A stretch of 64,000 nucleotides of DNA from Bin87 sp963663945. GTDB lineage: Bacteria; Chloroflexota; Dehalococcoidia; Lucifugimonadales; UBA3495. Where the stretch lies: contig OY760687.1 of the NCBI GenBank assembly GCA_963663945.1, forward strand, positions 3,596,001 through 3,660,000, read 5' to 3'. The position numbers were made by a program, and so were the translations under genes. The notes beneath the pieces are model-generated. The model was not told the origin of the DNA. It worked only from the letters and a program-made list of their open reading frames with translations, and searched no databases. Shown piece by piece: positions 33,271 through 41,642 of this stretch (position 1 is its first letter; each line of letters starts with the position of its first letter).

Positions 33271-33696
33271 ATGGACTTGATTGACGAGATTCTGGACAAC
33301 GTGAAGACAATCGCTGTGGTCGGCCTGTCGGACAATCCGGCGCGGGACAGCCACGGGGTATCCAGGTACATGCAGTCGCAGGGGTACCGGATCATCCCGG
33401 TGAACCCGGCGCTGAAAGGCTCGACCGTGCTGGGCGAGCAGTCCTACGACGACCTGGACGCGGCCTTGGCAGCAGCGCAGGCGGAGGGGTTGAGCATCGA
33501 CCTGGTGGACGTGTTCCGGCGCAGCGAGTTCGCGGGGGAGGTTACGGACGACGCCGTGAGCATCCGTGCGCGCTATGTCTGGATGCAGGACGGGGTGGTG
33601 GACCAGGCGGCGGCGCAACGAGCGCAGGATGCCGGGCTGGGCGTGATCATGGACGACTGCATCCTGCGGCAGCACAAGCGGCGACGGGGCGGCTGA
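33271..33696 (+). CDS. CoA-binding domain protein (YccU-like)
   Basis: A 141-residue CoA_binding Rossmann protein. TIAVVGLSDNPARDSHGVSRYMQSQGYRIIPVNP (residues 13-46) is the nucleotide loop, followed by VDVFRRSE and RYVWMQDGVVDQAAAQRAQDAGLGVIMDDCIL. Family members are small cytosolic proteins of unclear role, related to the CoA-binding domain of succinyl-CoA synthetase. The Cys near the end (MDDCILRQH) is conserved in the family. Confidence 0.9.
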   Translation: MDLIDEILDNVKTIAVVGLSDNPARDSHGVSRYMQSQGYRIIPVNPALKGSTVLGEQSYDDLDAALAAAQAEGLSIDLVDVFRRSEFAGEVTDDAVSIRARYVWMQDGVVDQAAAQRAQDAGLGVIMDDCILRQHKRRRGG

Positions 33697-33843
33697 GATA
33701 CCGCCACCCCGCTGGTCAGCCTCGTGCGAGCGGAGCAGACCGCGATGAAGCAGGGCGGCCGATTCCGGGAGTGAACGCGTACCTGGACGTCGAAGCGTCT
33801 GTCTTGGGTGTCACAACCGTTTTTTGACGCGATGCATCACACG

Positions 33844-33865
33844 GCGCGGTCTGGCCAGACCGCGC
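33844..33865. repeat. Perfect 22-bp palindrome
   Basis: Half-site GCGCGGTCTGG repeated in inverse with no loop. It could be a protein-binding site or a hairpin ending the gene at 33271. Confidence 0.5.
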
Positions 33866-34024
33866 GTCATCACCGACTGCCGCCGGACCTGGCGTTCGAG
33901 CCTGAGGTGATGTAACGGGTCGGCGGTCGGACGACGGATTCCCTGCCGTCCGCATTGAGGCGATGGCCGACAGGAACCGGTGTCCGGCGGTTTCGCGCGA
34001 CTTTCTGCCCAACCACGATCGAAC

Positions 34025-34056
34025 GCAGCCCGACTCAGTTCGGGCTGCTCGCTTTT
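34025..34056 (+). terminator. Hairpin followed by T-run
   Basis: A 9-bp stem GCAGCCCGA / TCGGGCTGC (6-nt loop) followed by TCGCTTTT. It lies directly before the promoter at 34058. Confidence 0.55.
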
Positions 34057-34057
34057 C

Positions 34058-34087
34058 TTGACACTCAATCGGCCCGGCGAGTAGTAT
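34058..34087 (+). promoter_or_regulatory. Sigma-70 promoter of the DUF1800-DUF1501 genes
   Basis: TTGACA (34058-34063), an 18-nt spacer and TAGTAT (34082-34087), giving a leader of about 110 nt. Confidence 0.6.
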
Positions 34088-34204
34088 GCGGCCATCCGAT
34101 AATGGTTATCCGGGGCGCGTTTTGCATGCGTTGCGCATGCAGCGACCGTCGTGGATTGGCCTCGGCTGAGATGAAACCCGTCAGACCACCCAGGAGGTAA
34201 GGCC

Positions 34205-35602
34205 ATGCCCACCAACCAGGAAATTGCCCAGATGGCGCACCTGATGCGTCGGGCCGGTTTCGGCGCCACCTACGCCGAGCTGGAACAGCGCGCCGCCGCC
34301 GGCTACGAAGCCACCGTCGAAGAACTGCTCGATCCCATTGCCCAGCCTGACCTGGAAATGGACATCCTGGAGCGTCACTTCGTCGACTGGAAGGAGATGA
34401 ACGCCCTGGAAGTGAACCAGGCGTATATCACCTACCGGATGATCAACACCAAGCGCCCACTGCAGGAGAAGATGGCCATCTTCTGGCACGGGATCCTGTG
34501 CACGGGCAACTCCAAGTGCGAGCACGGGCGGCAGATCCAGTTGCAGTTGGACATGTTCCGCGACCTGGGCATGGGCAACTTTGACGTCCTGTTGAAAGGC
34601 CTGTCCCGGGACCCGGCCATGGTGTTCTACCTGGACAACTGCATGAGCCACAAGGGCGCCATCAACGAGAACTGGGGCCGCGAGCTCCTGGAACTGTTCT
34701 CGCTGGGCGTCGGCATGGACGGCGAGGCCAACTACTCCGAGGATGACGTGAAGGAGGCGGCCCGGGCGTTCACCGGCTGGACCATCACCAACGCCGTACC
34801 GCGTTACCCCTACGGGCGGTACGAGTCGAACTTCATCTACAACCCCTACGACCACGACAACGACCAGAAGACGTTCCTCGGCGAGACGGGCAACTTCAAC
34901 GGCGACGACATCGTTGACATCATCGCCCGGCAGCAGTCGGCGGCCCGCTTCGTTTCGCGCCACCTGTACAACTTCTTCGTGGCGGATGAGGTGCAGGTGC
35001 CGGCCTGGCAGAACACGGCGCCGCGTGACCCCGAAGCCATCGCGCTGCTGGAGCAGACGTACTTTGACTCCGGCTACAACCTGACCGCCATGCTGCGGGT
35101 CATGTTCAACTCCGATTTCTTCAAGAACGCCCGCTTCGAGAAGGTGAAGAGCCCGACCGAGGTGGTGATCGGCACGATGCGCCTGGTGCGGGACTTCACG
35201 TCGCCGAAGCTGGGCCTCAACCCGCTGGCCAACACCATCCGGTACATGGGCCAGGACCTGATGAACCCGCCCACCGTGGAGGGCTGGCACACCGGCGCCG
35301 AGTGGATTGACTCGGGCACGCTGGTGGAGCGCATCAACTTTGCCGCCGACCAGGTGGGCAACACCAGCCTGCCCGGCGTTCAGGAGATCGTATCCCGACT
35401 GGACAGCGAGCAGGTTAACACCGCCGAAGGGATCGTTGACCGATGCCTGGAGATGGTCGGAGCCTACGAGCTGGCTTCCGAGACCAAGGAGCAGTTGATA
35501 GCGTTCGTCGGCAATCCGGCTCTGGGCACACCCGAGTACTCGGATACCATCGCCCAGACGCTGCAGCTGATCGTGAGCACCCAGGAGTACCAGTTCGCCT
35601 AG
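34205..35602 (+). CDS. DUF1800 family protein
   Basis: A 465-residue DUF1800 protein: MAHLMRRAGFGATYAELE at the N-terminus, PLQEKMAIFWHGILCTG, NENWGRELLELFSLGVG, then EDDVKEAARAFTGW and SRHLYNFFV. These are all family landmarks. DUF1800 and DUF1501 genes are nearly always adjacent and function is unknown. Most copies elsewhere have a signal peptide; this one has none, so it appears cytosolic. AGGAGG lies 8 nt before the ATG. Confidence 0.93.
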   Translation: MPTNQEIAQMAHLMRRAGFGATYAELEQRAAAGYEATVEELLDPIAQPDLEMDILERHFVDWKEMNALEVNQAYITYRMINTKRPLQEKMAIFWHGILCTGNSKCEHGRQIQLQLDMFRDLGMGNFDVLLKGLSRDPAMVFYLDNCMSHKGAINENWGRELLELFSLGVGMDGEANYSEDDVKEAARAFTGWTITNAVPRYPYGRYESNFIYNPYDHDNDQKTFLGETGNFNGDDIVDIIARQQSAARFVSRHLYNFFVADEVQVPAWQNTAPRDPEAIALLEQTYFDSGYNLTAMLRVMFNSDFFKNARFEKVKSPTEVVIGTMRLVRDFTSPKLGLNPLANTIRYMGQDLMNPPTVEGWHTGAEWIDSGTLVERINFAADQVGNTSLPGVQEIVSRLDSEQVNTAEGIVDRCLEMVGAYELASETKEQLIAFVGNPALGTPEYSDTIAQTLQLIVSTQEYQFA

Positions 35603-35610
35603 CGTGATCC

Positions 35611-35642
35611 CACAGGGGAGCGACGCAATTCGCTCCCCTGTG
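35611..35642 (+). terminator. Perfect 13-bp hairpin between DUF1800 and DUF1501
   Basis: Arms CACAGGGGAGCGA / TCGCTCCCCTGTG with a 6-nt loop and no T-run. It may moderate expression of the second gene or stabilise the upstream mRNA. Confidence 0.55.
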
Positions 35643-35686
35643 ACGACCGAGTGCTGTGCTCCGACCTCACCACAAGGAGAAACAAC

Positions 35687-36820
35687 ATGACCGCTACGAA
35701 GAAAGATCCGGTGCTGGTGGTGCTCCAGCTTTCCGGCGGCAACGACGCGTTGAACACGCTGGTGCCGCACGGGGACCCGTTGTATTACGACAATCGCCCG
35801 TCCGTGCGCGTGCCCGAGGGCCAGGCCCTGGACCTGGACGGGTTCGTTGGCCTGAACCCCAACATGGGGCCTTTGAAGAGGCTGTATGACGAAGGCAAGG
35901 TTGCCGTCATCCAGGGCGTGGGCTACGCCAACCCCAACCGCAGCCACTTCCGCAGCATGGACATCTGGCACACCTGCGAGCCCGACAAGCAGGGCACCGA
36001 GGGCTGGCTGGGTCGCGTCATCCGCGAGATTGACCCCAACAAGGAAAACGTGCTGACCGGCGTGAACTTCGGCCGCGGACTGCCCCGGGCGCTGGCTGCT
36101 CCGGGCGTGCCCGTGGCCTCGGTGGGCAATTTGGCCACCTACGGTGTGCTGACCGGCATCGATGCCGAGGAGCAGCGCACGGAGGCGCTGGACATCTTCT
36201 CCAAGATGTACTCGCCCACGCTGGGCCGCAGCGCGGTGGTTGATTACCTGTCGCAGACGGGAACGGACGCGCTCAAGGGCGCTGACATTCTGAGCACCGC
36301 GCCGGAGATGTACAGCTCCAGCATTGAGTACGGCCAGGACGTGGTCGCCCAGTACATGAAGAACATCGCCCAGGTGCACCTGGCCGGGTTCGGCACGCGG
36401 ATCCTGTACACGACGGCTCCGTACAACAGCTTTGACACGCACGCCGGCGAGCTGGCGGCGCACGCGAGCCTGTGGGGCAACACCTCCAACGCCATCGCCG
36501 ACTTCATGGACGACCTGCGCGAGCACAATGCCTCCGACAACGTGACCCTGTTGGTGTTCACCGAGTTCGGGCGGCGGGTGCACGACAACGGCTCCGGCAC
36601 CGACCACGGCAGCGGCGGCGTCGCGTTCGTGGTGGGCGACAACGTGAAGGGCGGCCTCTACGGCCAGTATCCGTCGCTGGAAGAGGACAAGCTCCTGGAA
36701 GGCGACCTGCATTTCAACAACGACTTCCGCAGCATTTACACTGACCTGGCGGAGAACTGGATGGGTCTGGATGCTCAGCCGCTGGTGAACGGGACGTTCG
36801 AGAAGTTCAACTTCATCTAG
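35687..36820 (+). CDS. DUF1501 family protein
   Basis: A 377-residue DUF1501 protein, a sulfatase/alkaline-phosphatase-fold relative. Landmarks are VLVVLQLSGGNDALNTLVPHGDPLYY (residues 8-33), NRSHFRSMDIWHT, a DTHAGELAAHASLW segment and TEFGRRVHDNGSGTDHGSGGVAFVVG. The usual N-terminal Tat signal is absent, like the missing signal on its DUF1800 partner. ATG 35687 has AAGGAG at 7 nt. Confidence 0.92.
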   Translation: MTATKKDPVLVVLQLSGGNDALNTLVPHGDPLYYDNRPSVRVPEGQALDLDGFVGLNPNMGPLKRLYDEGKVAVIQGVGYANPNRSHFRSMDIWHTCEPDKQGTEGWLGRVIREIDPNKENVLTGVNFGRGLPRALAAPGVPVASVGNLATYGVLTGIDAEEQRTEALDIFSKMYSPTLGRSAVVDYLSQTGTDALKGADILSTAPEMYSSSIEYGQDVVAQYMKNIAQVHLAGFGTRILYTTAPYNSFDTHAGELAAHASLWGNTSNAIADFMDDLREHNASDNVTLLVFTEFGRRVHDNGSGTDHGSGGVAFVVGDNVKGGLYGQYPSLEEDKLLEGDLHFNNDFRSIYTDLAENWMGLDAQPLVNGTFEKFNFI

Positions 36821-36830
36821 ACGGGATGTT

Positions 36831-36854
36831 GGGGGCGAATCAGCATTCGCCCCC
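36831..36854 (+). terminator. 10-bp hairpin after DUF1501
   Basis: GGGGGCGAAT / ATTCGCCCCC with a CAGC loop and no T-run. Confidence 0.55.
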
Positions 36855-36901
36855 CGGAAGTCGCGACAACCCGTTATCCGTTCCAACGGAGGAAATATCT
36901 T

Positions 36902-37975
36902 ATGACCACAACCATTAACCCCAGGGCGCTGCCCGCCATAGGCATTGACCTGCAGTACAGCCACTCCATCGGCCGGGCGGAATTCTCCGGCCCCGGGTTC
37001 CGCAACCCCACGGCAATGGCCCGAGGCGAAGAAGACGTGATGTACGTCGCCAACCGCTCCTATGACTACCGGCCGGACGGGAAGCGCATCACCATGTGCA
37101 CTGTGGGCGAGGAGTTCATCGGCGAGTTTGCCAAGGGCGTGTTCGAACAGGGCGACGGCGAGGCCGTGTCAACGGACGGGGCCATCATCTGGCCGACCGC
37201 GATTACCGTGGGCCCCAACGGCAACGTGTACCTGGCCGATGAGTACCTGGACCGCATCAGCGTCTACTCCCCGGACGGCGAGTACCTCACCAAGTGGGAG
37301 CGCCCGGGTGACGGCGATGGCCAGTGGGACAAGCCTACTGGGATGGTGTTCGCACCCAGCGGGACCCTGTACGTGGTGGACTGCAACAACCATCGCGTGC
37401 AGATGCTCACCGCCGACGGCGAGTACATCGGTCAGTGGGGTGAGTTCGGCGACGGGCCCGGCCAGTTCAACATGCCATTTGGCATCGAGGCCGACAAGGA
37501 CGGCAGCGTCTACGTCGCCGACTGGCGCAACGACCGCATCCAGAAATTCACGGCCGACGGCAAGTTCCTGATGCAGTTCGGCGAGACCGGGGACGCCCCC
37601 GGCCAGTTCAACCGCCCGACCGACGTGGCGGTGGACAACGAGGGCTCGATCTACGTAGCCGACTGGAACAACGACCGGCTGCAGATATTCCATCCCGACG
37701 GATCGTTCGCCGGGATGACCTACGGCGAGGGCACCATCTCCCAGTGGGGCTTGGGCAAGCTGGACGCGAATCCCGAAATGTGGGAGGAGCGCAAGATTTC
37801 CCAGGGCCTTGACCGCGAGAAGCTGTTCTGGGGTCCGATCGCCGTGGAGTGCGACGACGAGGGTCGCATCTTCGTGGTGGAGACGTGCCGCTCCCGGATC
37901 CAGGTTTTCCACAAGCTGGACTCCGTGTTCTACGGGGTCAACGAGCGAGTGTCCGGCGGCGGCGGACGGCTCTAA
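36902..37975 (+). CDS. NHL-repeat beta-propeller protein
   Basis: A 357-residue protein with at least five NHL repeats: VGPNGNVYLADEYLDRISVYSPDGEYL, FAPSGTLYVVDCNNHRVQMLTADGEYI, ADKDGSVYVADWRNDRIQKFTADGKFL, VDNEGSIYVADWNNDRLQIFHPDG and a last, degenerate one near the end (CDDEGRIFVVETCRSRIQVFH). It forms a six-bladed propeller for binding rather than an obvious enzyme. No signal peptide. It follows DUF1501 by 81 bp, and GGAGG lies before the ATG. Confidence 0.9.
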   Translation: MTTTINPRALPAIGIDLQYSHSIGRAEFSGPGFRNPTAMARGEEDVMYVANRSYDYRPDGKRITMCTVGEEFIGEFAKGVFEQGDGEAVSTDGAIIWPTAITVGPNGNVYLADEYLDRISVYSPDGEYLTKWERPGDGDGQWDKPTGMVFAPSGTLYVVDCNNHRVQMLTADGEYIGQWGEFGDGPGQFNMPFGIEADKDGSVYVADWRNDRIQKFTADGKFLMQFGETGDAPGQFNRPTDVAVDNEGSIYVADWNNDRLQIFHPDGSFAGMTYGEGTISQWGLGKLDANPEMWEERKISQGLDREKLFWGPIAVECDDEGRIFVVETCRSRIQVFHKLDSVFYGVNERVSGGGGRL

Positions 37976-37998
37976 GCCGAACCACCTCGGCGCTATGG

Positions 37999-38025
37999 GT
38001 GGGGGAGGTTCATGGCCTCCCCCAC
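37999..38025 (+). terminator. 10-bp hairpin after the NHL gene
   Basis: GTGGGGGAGG / CCTCCCCCAC with a 7-nt loop, 24 bp after the stop codon, and no T-run. Confidence 0.55.
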
Positions 38026-38130
38026 AAGCGTGTTCCAACGAATTCGCTTCGCGTAGTGTGCGTGCCCGTCGTACTCGGGTGGCGACGTGATATTGTGCGA
38101 AGCAACCGCCGCACGACACCGAGCGGCCGG

Positions 38131-38139
38131 TGTTATACT
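38131..38139 (+). promoter_or_regulatory. Extended -10 (TGTTATACT) of fur
   Basis: An exact TGnTATACT element, 32 nt before the chosen GTG start of fur. Confidence 0.5.
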
Positions 38140-38171
38140 GGGTAAGCCATACGATTTACGAGTTCAATATT

Positions 38172-38600
38172 GTGACTACGCAGGAACATCTCGTCGCACG
38201 TTTAAAGCCGCTGGGTATCAGGCTGACGCCCCAACGCCTGGCCATCGCTGAGGTGGTGGTCAACTCGGCGGACCATCCGACGGTGCGCGACATATTCGAG
38301 AGGGTTCGGGACTTCTTCCCGTATGTGACCCTGGCAACGGTGTATTCCACGCTGGCGATGCTGGAGCGGGCGGGCGTCGTGCGGGAGTTGCCCTTCCAGA
38401 AGCAGTCCCGTTATGACGCGAACCTTTCGCCCCACGCCAACCTGGTGTGCCTGGGCTGTGGAGCGGTGGTGGATGCGGACGTGGGCCAGGACGGCGTGGC
38501 CGACCTGCAGCGGGCGATAGGCGCGAACACGGACTTTCAGATCTCGTCGCAGCGGGTAGACTTCTACGGGTACTGCGAAGGCTGCGCCCGGGACAACTGA
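38172..38600 (+). CDS. Fur-family metalloregulator
   Basis: A 142-residue Fur-family repressor. The winged helix covers about 1-80 (LGIRLTPQRLAIAEVVV; HPTVRDIFERVRDFFPYVTLATVYSTLAMLERAGVV), followed by HANLVCLGCGAVVD and a terminal GYCEGCARD, which together make the two CxxC structural zinc site. Whether it senses iron, peroxide (PerR) or zinc cannot be decided. I chose GTG 38172 because the upstream in-frame residues come from the promoter. A weak start context remains. Confidence 0.85.
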   Translation: MTTQEHLVARLKPLGIRLTPQRLAIAEVVVNSADHPTVRDIFERVRDFFPYVTLATVYSTLAMLERAGVVRELPFQKQSRYDANLSPHANLVCLGCGAVVDADVGQDGVADLQRAIGANTDFQISSQRVDFYGYCEGCARDN

Positions 38601-38633
38601 ACGACGCTCGTGCTCATCTGGGTGTGACCAGCC

Positions 38634-39611
38634 GTGGTGACCTACCACATCAGCTACGGTGAACCGCGACGGGGGTTCGATTACAAGAAACTCCTGGCGG
38701 TGCTGGGTATCCTGCTGGCGCTGATCATCCTGGCCGCGATCGCGTATGGGATCTACTGGCTGGTAACCGACGAAGATGGCATCGACATAGCGGTACCGGA
38801 TTTCGCCGCGGCGGAAGAAGTGCCAACGGGTACGCCTTTGAACGAAGTCCTGGCCTCGCTGTACTTCAACAACACCAACACGGTGTTCCTGGTGGACGTG
38901 AGCCGGAGCATCGAGGATGGGGGCAATCTGCCGGTGGTGGAAAAGGCGCTGCTGGATGTGGTGCTTCCCTACGTGGACCCGAACAGCGGAACGGCGGCGG
39001 AGAACAGCCGCGCGGCCCTGATGACCTTCACCGACGAGAGCGAGACGCTGGTGGAGATGGCCGCCTTTGACGAGTCGGCTGAGGCGGTGGCGATGTGGGT
39101 GACCAAGGTCAGCGAGTTGGATAGTGTGGTGGCGGATCGGCCGGCCTACATATACGACGCTGTGAAAGACGCCCACGGCCTGCTGGAAGAACTTGACGAC
39201 TCCACCAGGTCCAACGCCATCGTGCTGTTGACCGACGGTTCTGACGGGGGATTCAGCGTGATTGATCCCGCCAGCGCGACGGTATGTCCTCCGGAGGTCG
39301 GCGCTGCGGCCGGACAGGTGTGCAGCCGCGTTGCCAGCGGCGCGAACGGGGGCGAGGCTTATGTGCCGTTCGACCCGGCGAGCCTGGAAGAGTGTCCGGC
39401 CCAACTGGGAGTCGCGCCAGGCAGAGCCTGTGTCGATTCGCCCAGCGTGACCACCGAGGCGGAGTTGCTTTTGCTGCTCGGTTCGGATGACAAGGTTTCC
39501 GCGCTGATAGTGCATACCATCGGGTTTGGGCAGGAAGCGGACCAGACGCTGTTGAAGCTACTGGCCAAGGCGGGCCAATACGAAGGCCGCTACGTCTTCG
39601 CCGACCACTAG
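38634..39611 (+). CDS. Membrane-anchored von Willebrand factor A domain protein
   Basis: A 325-residue protein with one N-terminal membrane segment (about residues 18-44) and an extracytoplasmic VWA domain. The MIDAS metal site is DVSRS (near 88-92), with ALMTFTDES and VLLTDGSDGG completing it. Between the last strands are two loops with paired cysteines (VCPPEVGAAAGQVC and CPAQLGVAPGRAC). It is probably an adhesion or assembly protein. The start is GTG 38634 or the adjacent GTG 38637. Confidence 0.82.
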   Translation: MVTYHISYGEPRRGFDYKKLLAVLGILLALIILAAIAYGIYWLVTDEDGIDIAVPDFAAAEEVPTGTPLNEVLASLYFNNTNTVFLVDVSRSIEDGGNLPVVEKALLDVVLPYVDPNSGTAAENSRAALMTFTDESETLVEMAAFDESAEAVAMWVTKVSELDSVVADRPAYIYDAVKDAHGLLEELDDSTRSNAIVLLTDGSDGGFSVIDPASATVCPPEVGAAAGQVCSRVASGANGGEAYVPFDPASLEECPAQLGVAPGRACVDSPSVTTEAELLLLLGSDDKVSALIVHTIGFGQEADQTLLKLLAKAGQYEGRYVFADH

Positions 39612-39629
39612 CCGGTCCGGGTTCGCCCT

Positions 39630-40829
39630 TTGGCCCGTATCACGCGGCTCAGCCTCGTCAACTACCGTAATTTCCGCGAAGCCGACATCGCGCCGCCGGC
39701 GGGGGTGACGGTGCTCCATGGCGGCAACGCCCAGGGTAAAACGTCCCTGCTGGAAGCCGCCTACACGCTGGCCATCGGCCGGTCCTTCCGGGCGGAACGC
39801 GAGCGCCAGGTGCTTAACTTTGATGCGGCGCGCGAGGGCGCGGCCTCTTACATCACGGGAACTGCCTGTGTCGACGGGCAATCGCTCAACGTGGTGATCG
39901 GATACCAGCCGACGGTGCGGCGGGCCGGCGCAGACGGCGGCGGGAACGAAGACGGCTCAGGACCGGCCACGCTACCTCCGGTTTCCAAGCAGATACGCGT
40001 CAACCGTCAGCCCGCCACCGCATCCGGCCTGGTTGGCCGGATCGCCGCTTCGCTTTTTTCCGTGGACGATCTGGACCTGGTGCTGGGCTCACCTTCGAAT
40101 CGCCGGCGGTATCTTGACGTGCTGATCAGCCAGGCGGACCGGTCGTATCTGCAGGCGTTGCAACGGTTCCAGGCCGCTCTGCGGAACCGGAACGGCCTGC
40201 TGCGGCGCCGCCGGGAGGGCCACGTCGATCCAGAGGAGATGGAGTATTGGGACGAGCAACTGGTCCAGTCGGGGGCCGCGGTGACCTTCTGGCGGTTCCA
40301 GGCGCTGGCGCGGCTTGCGGTCTTTGCCCGTCGCCAACACGGTGAACTGGGCGAACCGGAACAGGCGCTGACGCTGGATTATCTGCCCAGCGTGCCGCCC
40401 GGGGAGTGCGTGGAGGATACCGCGGCGGCGTTCCAGGCGGAGTTGCGGCGGAGTTCGGCGCGGGAGCAGGCCACTGCGATCACGGCGGTGGGGCCGCACC
40501 GCGACAACTTCGTGACGTACCTGAACGGTCTGGATGCGTCGTCCTTTGCGTCCCGTGGCGAGGCCCGTACCATCGCGCTGGCGCTGCGCCTGGCCGAGGC
40601 GGAATATCTTGCCGAGGTGCGAGGCGATGATCCGATCATCCTGTTGGACGATGTATTTTCGGAAATGGACGCCCGGCGGCGGGACAGGGTCTTGCAAAAG
40701 GTTGCCCGGTATCGCCAAACTCTGATCACCACCACCGACGTCGGGCCGGTCCGCGCAGCCCTGGGCGAAAGCGCCGCCTACTTCCGCGTGGCCGACGGCG
40801 CGGTGACACGCGAGGCGAATCAGGCATGA
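39630..40829 (+). CDS. recF: DNA replication and repair protein RecF
   Basis: A 399-residue RecF. LSLVNYRNFREADIAPPAGVTVLHGGNAQGKTSLLEAAYTLAIGRSFR contains Walker A (near residues 32-39). The middle has VDDLDLVLGSPSNRRRYLD and the C-terminus SRGEARTIALALRLAEAEYL (signature) with PIILLDDVFSEMDARRRD (Walker B). RecF loads RecA at gaps. The region near 95-115 has a GGNEDG insertion not usual for RecF. The start is TTG with weak SD. It is followed by a 4-nt overlap with the sirtuin gene. Confidence 0.92.
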   Translation: MARITRLSLVNYRNFREADIAPPAGVTVLHGGNAQGKTSLLEAAYTLAIGRSFRAERERQVLNFDAAREGAASYITGTACVDGQSLNVVIGYQPTVRRAGADGGGNEDGSGPATLPPVSKQIRVNRQPATASGLVGRIAASLFSVDDLDLVLGSPSNRRRYLDVLISQADRSYLQALQRFQAALRNRNGLLRRRREGHVDPEEMEYWDEQLVQSGAAVTFWRFQALARLAVFARRQHGELGEPEQALTLDYLPSVPPGECVEDTAAAFQAELRRSSAREQATAITAVGPHRDNFVTYLNGLDASSFASRGEARTIALALRLAEAEYLAEVRGDDPIILLDDVFSEMDARRRDRVLQKVARYRQTLITTTDVGPVRAALGESAAYFRVADGAVTREANQA

Positions 40830-41614
40830 CCAGCATGGATCCAGTGGCCGAGGCAGCAGCCATCCTGGCCGCCGCCGAGTATGCCGTCGCCCTGACCGGA
40901 TCCGGTCTTTCGGTGGAGAGCGGCATACCGTCCTTTCGCGGGCCGGATGGACTGTGGACCAAGTACGGGCAGCCGACCAACCTGTCGTACCGGGTGTTCT
41001 CGCAGGACCCGCAGGACTGGTGGGAGAAGCGGCTCAGCGACGAGGTAACGCCGGGAAATCCGACCTACGACCTCAAGGACGCGGTGGACAACGCCGAGCC
41101 CAACCCGGGTCACGTCGCCATCGCGGAACTGGAATCTGCCGGCATCATCAGGGCGGTGATCACGCAGAACGTGGACGACCTGCACGGCAGGGCGGGCAGC
41201 CGCAACCTGCTGGAAATCCACGGCAATCGCAACTACCTGCGCTGCATCGGGTGTGGATGGCGGCGTCCACGGGCGGAGCACGCCATTACCGACGTGCCGC
41301 CCCTGTGCGCAGAATGCGGCGGAGTCATCAAGCTGGACACGGTGATGTTCGGCGAACCCATACCTCGGGTGGTGCTCGACGCCTGTTTCGCGGAGACGCA
41401 GCGGTGCGACGCGATGCTGCTGGTGGGGACATCGGGAGCGGTGAACCCGGCCGCGCAACTGCCATTGGTGGCCCGGGAACGGGGAGCCAGGATAATCGAG
41501 GTCAATCCCGAGCCAACTCAACTCACCGCCGCCGCCGATGTGGTCATATCCGGTCCGTCCGGCGAAGTTATGCCCCGGATACTGCGGGCGCTGGCGCTGG
41601 CCACGGAGAACTAG
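40826..41614 (+). CDS. Sirtuin NAD-dependent protein deacylase
   Basis: A 262-residue Sir2 protein. The NAD site reads TGSGLSVESGIPSFRG (residues 24-39), followed by TQNVDDLHGRAGS, the catalytic His in LEIHGN, a zinc site C-x2-C...C-x2-C (CIGC and CAEC), and GTSGAVNPAA. The usual first residue pair of the family, GAGIS, is GSGLS here. It overlaps recF by ATGA, so the two are translationally coupled; a link between sirtuin and recF is a local fact, not a known pathway. Confidence 0.92.
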   Translation: MTSMDPVAEAAAILAAAEYAVALTGSGLSVESGIPSFRGPDGLWTKYGQPTNLSYRVFSQDPQDWWEKRLSDEVTPGNPTYDLKDAVDNAEPNPGHVAIAELESAGIIRAVITQNVDDLHGRAGSRNLLEIHGNRNYLRCIGCGWRRPRAEHAITDVPPLCAECGGVIKLDTVMFGEPIPRVVLDACFAETQRCDAMLLVGTSGAVNPAAQLPLVARERGARIIEVNPEPTQLTAAADVVISGPSGEVMPRILRALALATEN

Positions 41615-41642
41615 TCACCTCGCGGTGGGCGTATAGGCAGTC

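Larger units (their letters stand above)
33697..34204. other. 508-bp intergenic region with palindrome, hairpin and promoter
   Basis: No gene seen. It contains a perfect 22-bp palindrome (33844-33865), a terminator-like hairpin (34025-34056) and a near-consensus promoter (34058-34087) for the DUF1800 gene. Confidence 0.5.

Noticed and set aside
34181..36964. A 927-residue open frame on the minus strand opposite DUF1800/DUF1501
   Set aside because: It is the antisense shadow of two well-recognised plus-strand genes; the translation is His/Val/Gln-rich with no known domain, as expected in GC-rich DNA.
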